A stretch of DNA of 64,000 nucleotides from assembly GCF_036323735.1 (NCBI RefSeq), contig NC_086036.1:18332064-18396063 (forward strand), in the 5' to 3' direction. The translations under genes and the position numbers were made by a program. Below, piece after piece: positions 58,918 to 64,000 of this stretch. Origin of the DNA: Rattus norvegicus. Taxonomy: Eukaryota; Chordata; Mammalia; Rodentia; Muridae. The notes under the pieces are model-generated. The model was not told the DNA's origin, ran no database searches, and saw nothing but the letters and a program-made list of their open reading frames with translations. Every line of letters begins with the position of its first letter. The first letter of the stretch is position 1.

Positions 58918-59510
58918 TTATATTCCTTTAAGGGATCTATTCATTTCCTCTTTAAAGGACTCTATCATCTTTATAAGGTTGGGTTTAAGGTCATTTTCTT
59001 GTGTTTCAGTTGTGTAAGCATATCCAGGGTTGGCTATAGTAGTGTAGCTGTGCTCTGACTATGTCATATTGTCCTTGCTTTTGTTCGTTATATTTTTAAG
59101 GGTCTTTATCCATCTGGATGGCTTTGGTCTCTGGATGTTCCTGTTGCTGTAGGTATTGGGAGGGGAATTAACTTCAATGGTCCTGGTGTGTCAGGCTTCT
59201 AAGGGGTATCACTGGGCTGAATGGTTTCAGACATGCAGGTCTGTGTGTCTCAGGAAATTCAGGTATGATGGTGGTAGGCAGAGAGGTGGCAGGTGAATGG
59301 ATGTATGCCTGTATGGCAGGATACTTAGAGCAACTTGATGTGTCCAGAGGACTTAGCAAGCAGAGAAGATGAGTGGGGAAGGGAAGCTTACCTTTGTATT
59401 TCAGGCTCAGCACATCTGATGAAGGTGGGACAAGATGTGGTAGGAGACTAGCGGTCCCCCTGGAATAATAGGCTGCTTCTTTGAATTTCTTTATGACCTG
59501 ATTTTGGTGG
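58918..59510 (-). mobile_element. L1 5' region: ORF1 start and 5'UTR
   Basis: In antisense: TCTTTAAAGGACTCTATCATC at 58951 and TTTAAGGTCATTTTCTTGTG near 58983 match the ORF1 N-terminal coding region. A GTGTAAGCATATCCAGGG.. segment and the following 500 bp resemble the rodent L1 5'UTR. It is old; the far end is only approximate. Confidence 0.65.
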
Positions 59511-62500
59511 GACCAAAGCCCATCTACTTAAATGTAGAACATTTGTTTAATTATGTATGAAGGCCTCTCCAGATTTATAGCCATCCATGCCTTTAATCTT
59601 CCAAGAAGGCTCGGAAGAAGATGGACTGTACCAACAGAGACAGTTGAGTTCCTATGAACTTTACTCCTAGCAGTAGTCAATGATGTATCAGCATTAGCAT
59701 TTATTATTAGAGACTCCATTGTGTTCCTTTGTGGTATGGCATTTATCAAGAGGAATTTATCTTATAGTTACAATTTAGCTTACAAAATGAAAAAAGAAAC
59801 TTATATAAGACATGTGATCTGGTTCAGCCTGGGCGGATTATGTTTTACCGCAAGGATGAATGTTTACAAGGAAGTCTTTTTGGAAACATGATGGTGAATA
59901 TCACAAGAAGACTTAAGCAGAATTTGGCAACTCTGCGTAGAAGAATAAAGTAGAATGATAAAATAGCATTTGAATCATTGAAGAAAAATACAGTTCCTTA
60001 GTAGCAAATGCCAAGTGAATGGTTCACCAAAGAGAAATGATAAGGGTAAGATAATCCAAAGTGGCTGTTACTAGAAGAAAGAAAGACTGGTTTGTGGGGC
60101 AGGAGTGGAGGAGGAGAGCTAAGACTGGATCTCACATGCAAGCAGGATTTCCATGCACTGAAAGGAGAAAGAACATTTCCCAGCCAAGGATTAGAAGTTA
60201 TCATTTCAGAAGAAATTGCAATAGAGGAAGGAAACAATGTAGTAAGTGTTTGGGGTTTAGCTTTTAGTCTCCCATTTATTCCTTGAGGATGCTGGCTAGG
60301 ACCTAAACTACAGGTGCTAACCCAAACATAAGAAAATATTGTGGTTCTGTCTAGTTTGAGTTAATCTATGATTCACAGAAAATTCCCTGTTCTTTTTGCT
60401 TACTCTTCCCAGACTGAGGACTGTACCACTCATCCCCAGCCTGCATGCCTGAATCCATGCATGGAAAATATAATGAGAGAATTTTAAATGACTTATTAAA
60501 GCTGGAGTCAGGAAGTCTGCTTTTCTCAAAACAGGAAGTCTTAAGTTGATGAGATATGGGTAGGTAAAAATTGTCCCCTGCCTTTGGAATATTTGATACA
60601 TGAGATTTCCTTAAAATAAATATTACCTTTGATGAAAAAAAAGCCACATATTAGAAATATCTTTACTGTAAATTTGCCATTAAGTTTCTTCTCTCTCTTT
60701 TTTTAAAATTTGTGATAGAAGGTACAAGTCTCTTCTCTTCTGTATCCACTCTACCATTCATAGCAATAAGATAGTTCTCATTCTTTGAATAGATATTAGG
60801 TACATTGGGTCATGTAAGGGATATAAAATATATTTTAAAAATCTGTCTTCAATCATTTTTATGTATCTTGGGAAACGTGGACCATTAGCTTATATAATTA
60901 GTTATGGGGTAAAATGTGAGACATATACATTAAAGAGATGCCTTATCAGAGTTCAGAAAAGGGGGAAAGGGTCCATTCTATGTTAGGAGGTAAGGCAAAA
61001 CACTACAAAAATGATTTTATTGTAAATACTTTATGTTGGATGAAATCTAAACATACAATATGGTAGTGCAACTGAATTTTACACATATGTGATAAAAATA
61101 GGCAATGAGTTTATAATAATTAAATGTTAAAGCTCCTGTTTAGTAGAAAGCATCCACGATGTGTCAATCTCTGTGACATATGCTTTTTATATATATCCAT
61201 TTGCTTCCCACAAGGAATCTATGAATACAAAGTAATACTGCATTATGTTCATTACTCTTTATATCTTGAGCCTGATGCTGCCTTGTCTACATTAGGCATA
61301 GATCTAAGCTTCTTCCCCAGATGATTGCCCTAAATGCCTTATAATTCTATTGTCTTATGCTTTCTAATCAATTCAGAATGCCAAAGACCTACAATAATTT
61401 GTATCAATAAAAACAAGAGGTCACCTGTAGGTATGTAGTAATACAATGGTCAACTTTTAAAGTATTTAAGTAAAGATTATTTTCTGCTCCTCGAGATCAT
61501 GAATAATAGTGCATGTCATTTGCTAATTGAAACTTGGGCTGACCAGGGAGGCCCATTAAGTCAAGGCCCATACCCATTGAGGTATACAATACACAGAAAG
61601 GAAATGTATCAGCCTAGTATGAAGAATACTTCCAGAGGGTAAAAATACCAACCTGTGGTTTACATCTATGGAAGCATGAGACCTGTAACAGCTCCATTCT
61701 TCAACATAATTTAAATAATGGTATCCTTGTGAGGTGTATGCTGGGATGATCTCCCATATTTAAAATAGATAAACTGTGTCATAAATAGCTTTAGATACAT
61801 ACTTGAAGGCCCATGGCAAATGGTAAAGCCAAAATTTTTACCAAGGGCATGTGACTCCAGAAGATACTGTTATATAAATTAAATTATTCTACCCATGAAG
61901 TAGATATATACAATACTCTTCTGGTGAGGACAAAGAAATTCCATAGACTCTGGCTGTGGTAAATCTGAATTAAAACTAAATTTTTTTTGCTTTTCAACGA
62001 AATGTAAGTAGTGATTCCATAGTGCTAGCTGATGATATGGAGATTTTGTGGGAGATTCTATAAAATAATTGGTTTGTTGAATCTTAACTGAAATGCAACA
62101 AGGCCTTTTCTATTTTATCACTTTTGAGACATTCAGATACAGTAACATTTACTCATATGTGCATTGATGTCCAAAATAGTCATTTTCTGAACATTATCCA
62201 CTGAACTTTGTTATATTTTAATAAATGTATCTACGGCTCATGAATAAAATGGCACCAGCACTCCAGAAGCCCAACATTTAGTAATCATTATCAGAAACTC
62301 ACAGTTCTTAAATGCTGTTCAAATCCACTTAGTTTGTGGAAGGCTGCTATTATCAACCTACCTGACTAAGGAGCACAAACATGGACCTACTACAATTTCA
62401 CCTTGGATAAAAGTACTGACAGAGTCTGACTAGTATCAGTACTAAAACTCTGGAACCCACTAGTAGAAAACATGACTGGTAATATCTTCTTAATATTTAA

Positions 62501-62637
62501 TTCGTTTAACCAAAATTAGCTTTGAAAAAGAACAGTTTTTCAGTATCCCAACACTAGTGTTTGTACAATTGTAGAATACTATGCTTACACATAAGAAAAT
62601 GGACATAGTTATATGTGATAACACATTATGAACAAAG
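59511..62637. other. Unique AT-rich sequence, possible degraded B1 near 59585
   Basis: No exon or clear repeat. CCATGCCTTTAATCTTCCAAGAAGGCTCGG at 59585-59614 resembles a B1 head, but too little is left to call it. Overlapping frames at 60061-60286 have no known features. Confidence 0.35.
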
Positions 62638-62880
62638 GAGGCACACATACAGATATATACTATAGAATATTATGTATATATAAGGATAACAAATTCATTA
62701 TAAATTATATGTACATGCATATGTAAGACAGAACATTACACATACACAGAAGCACACATATATGCTATGAGAATATTATGCATACAATTACACATATGCA
62801 TAAGTAAGGTATTATACATAAAAGCATGCATACATGTACTTATGAAACAGAATATTAAGCACACACATATACATATATGA
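62638..62880. repeat. Degenerate AT-rich minisatellite
   Basis: A motif of the form TATG-A-A--AGAATATTA-GCA-ACACACATA recurs four to five times at intervals of roughly 45-60 bp (for example AGAATATTATG near 62666 and 62770, AGAACATTAC near 62730, AGAATATTAAG near 62849). The units are diverged. Confidence 0.6.
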
Positions 62881-63069
62881 TGAAAAATGTTCACATACAA
62901 AACATTGGAAATTATTAATTATTAACCTTGAAGTCATTACACCAAATTACCATTTAAAAGATTGGTAAACCATGTATGATTCAGTTAGTGATCAGATCAT
63001 TCAAACAATGGAGTACTAATTGCTTGGGCTTAGGCAAATAGGACAATGTATAAAGTCCTTCCAGTATGT

Positions 63070-63140
63070 TCTGGAGATGCTGAAGACTGAGTCTGAATGC
63101 AGGACTTTGCATTGCCCTTCCACTGAACCTCATCTCTAGA
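63070..63140 (-). mobile_element. ID/B4-type SINE fragment
   Basis: On the plus strand GATGCTGAAGACTGAGTCTGAATGCAGGACTTTGCATTGCCCTTCCACTGAACC.. follows the reverse complement of the ID-like half of B4, ending near CTCTAG. Diverged. Confidence 0.55.
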
Positions 63141-63191
63141 CAATTTAGGAGGCAAGATGCATTTTGGTTTTGCCTGCTAAATTATATTGTT

Positions 63192-63194
63192 CTT

Positions 63195-63251
<57 letters not shown>

Positions 63252-63256
63252 TCCGT

Positions 63257-63333
<77 letters not shown>

Positions 63334-63351
63334 CATCCCTCTCTCTCTTTC

Positions 63352-63395
<44 letters not shown>

Positions 63396-63398
63396 TCC
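63192..63398. repeat. Long polypyrimidine tract (CT)n, (CCCT)n, (CTTT)n
   Basis: About 200 bp almost wholly of C and T, ending in a (CTTT)n run. Six overlapping low-complexity frames here are artefacts. Confidence 0.97.
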
Positions 63399-63499
63399 AC
63401 GTGTCTTTCTTATTTTGCTTGTTTTGTTTTCTGAGATTGCACTGTAGTTAAAACATTTTCCCCTCACTTTCCTCCCTCAAAACCATCAGATACATCTGA

Positions 63500-63501
<2 letters not shown>

Positions 63502-63542
<41 letters not shown>
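63502..63542. repeat. (TA)n microsatellite
   Basis: Twenty uninterrupted TA units. Confidence 0.97.
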
Positions 63543-63543
<1 letters not shown>

Positions 63544-64000
63544 TCAAATATGACCTATTGAGTTGATATAATTTTACTTGTGTCTCTGTTTTCTAGGCTG
63601 ACAGTTTGGCACTGGAAAATCAATTGGTGTGCTCTTCCCTGGGGCCCACCTAGTCCACTCCCAGTTTTACTCAGTCTCTTACAGGATTTTAGGGCCTTTG
63701 TTTTGATTTGTTTTGTTTTGTCTGTATGCTTGTTTGTTGTTTTAGGATTGAGATGATAGACCGTTACCACATTCAGTTGTTTGGTCTGCCGTGTCCCCTT
63801 CATGATTGGGGTAGTCATGTTAATGATATGTTATGGGTATAGATATTAATGTTAGCAAGATGTACAATATCACAGCAAACGTCTTGATCCTCTGGCTCAT
63901 TGTCTTTTCTCCTCAAATTCTGCAATGTTTTCTGGACCTTAGGTTTTGGAGTGTTTGTTAGATGTAGGAGTGGGCTCCACATATCTGTATATTCATTCTC
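63543..64000. other. Unique sequence, nothing recognised
   Basis: T/G-rich in part, with TTTTG units near 63697-63720. No supportable element. Confidence 0.4.

Noticed and set aside
58613..59017. 134-codon plus-strand frame
   Set aside because: Antisense of L1 ORF2 and ORF1; the L1 coding strand is minus.
59585..59614. B1 SINE head
   Set aside because: About 30 bp of loose similarity only; too short and diverged to annotate as an element.

Overview
The window is mammalian nuclear DNA, almost certainly from a murid rodent and most likely rat. It carries L1/Lx 3' ends, B1, B2/B3 and B4 SINEs, and two ID elements, one of them young (intact Pol III B box, perfect 14-bp target duplication). ID copies of this kind are abundant in rat. 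The DNA is AT-rich and CpG-poor, has many long microsatellites, and has no bacterial-style gene organisation. I found no convincing host protein-coding exon, no functional RNA gene and no CRISPR array. The long open frames are chance frames, low-complexity translations of microsatellites, or decayed L1 ORF2.

Layout. 0-10.7 kb: mostly unique sequence with microsatellites, one B2 (0.8-0.9 kb), an old L1 (2.0-3.96 kb) and a rodent repeat (4.0-4.4 kb). 10.7-19.2 kb: three L1 copies (10.7-13.0, 15.0-16.6, 16.7-19.2 kb), with an LTR-like block at 14.05-14.5 kb. 19.2-37.6 kb: largely unique, with ID elements at 20.05 and 36.37 kb, scattered SINEs, a local duplication (35.3/36.1 kb) and a 26-bp perfect palindrome (36.24 kb). 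37.6-40.9 kb: an old L1 whose 5' part appears inverted. 41.6-42.0 kb: a well-preserved solo LTR. 42-53.7 kb: unique sequence with SINEs, microsatellites and a candidate conserved element near 46.5-47.0 kb. 53.8-59.5 kb: two L1s back to back, the first split by an LTR and carrying a roughly 1-kb internal deletion, the second a mosaic with L1 5'-end material in the wrong order. 59.5-64 kb: AT-rich unique DNA, a degenerate minisatellite and a large CT tract.

Every sizeable L1 body lies on the minus strand. Together with the lack of exons this would fit a large intron of a plus-strand gene, or a gene desert; the sequence alone cannot decide. I saw no undescribed gene system. The points most worth checking are structural: the nested LTR-in-L1, the 5'-inverted and mosaic L1s, two local non-tandem duplications, the palindrome, and two repeat-free stretches that may be conserved regulatory DNA.
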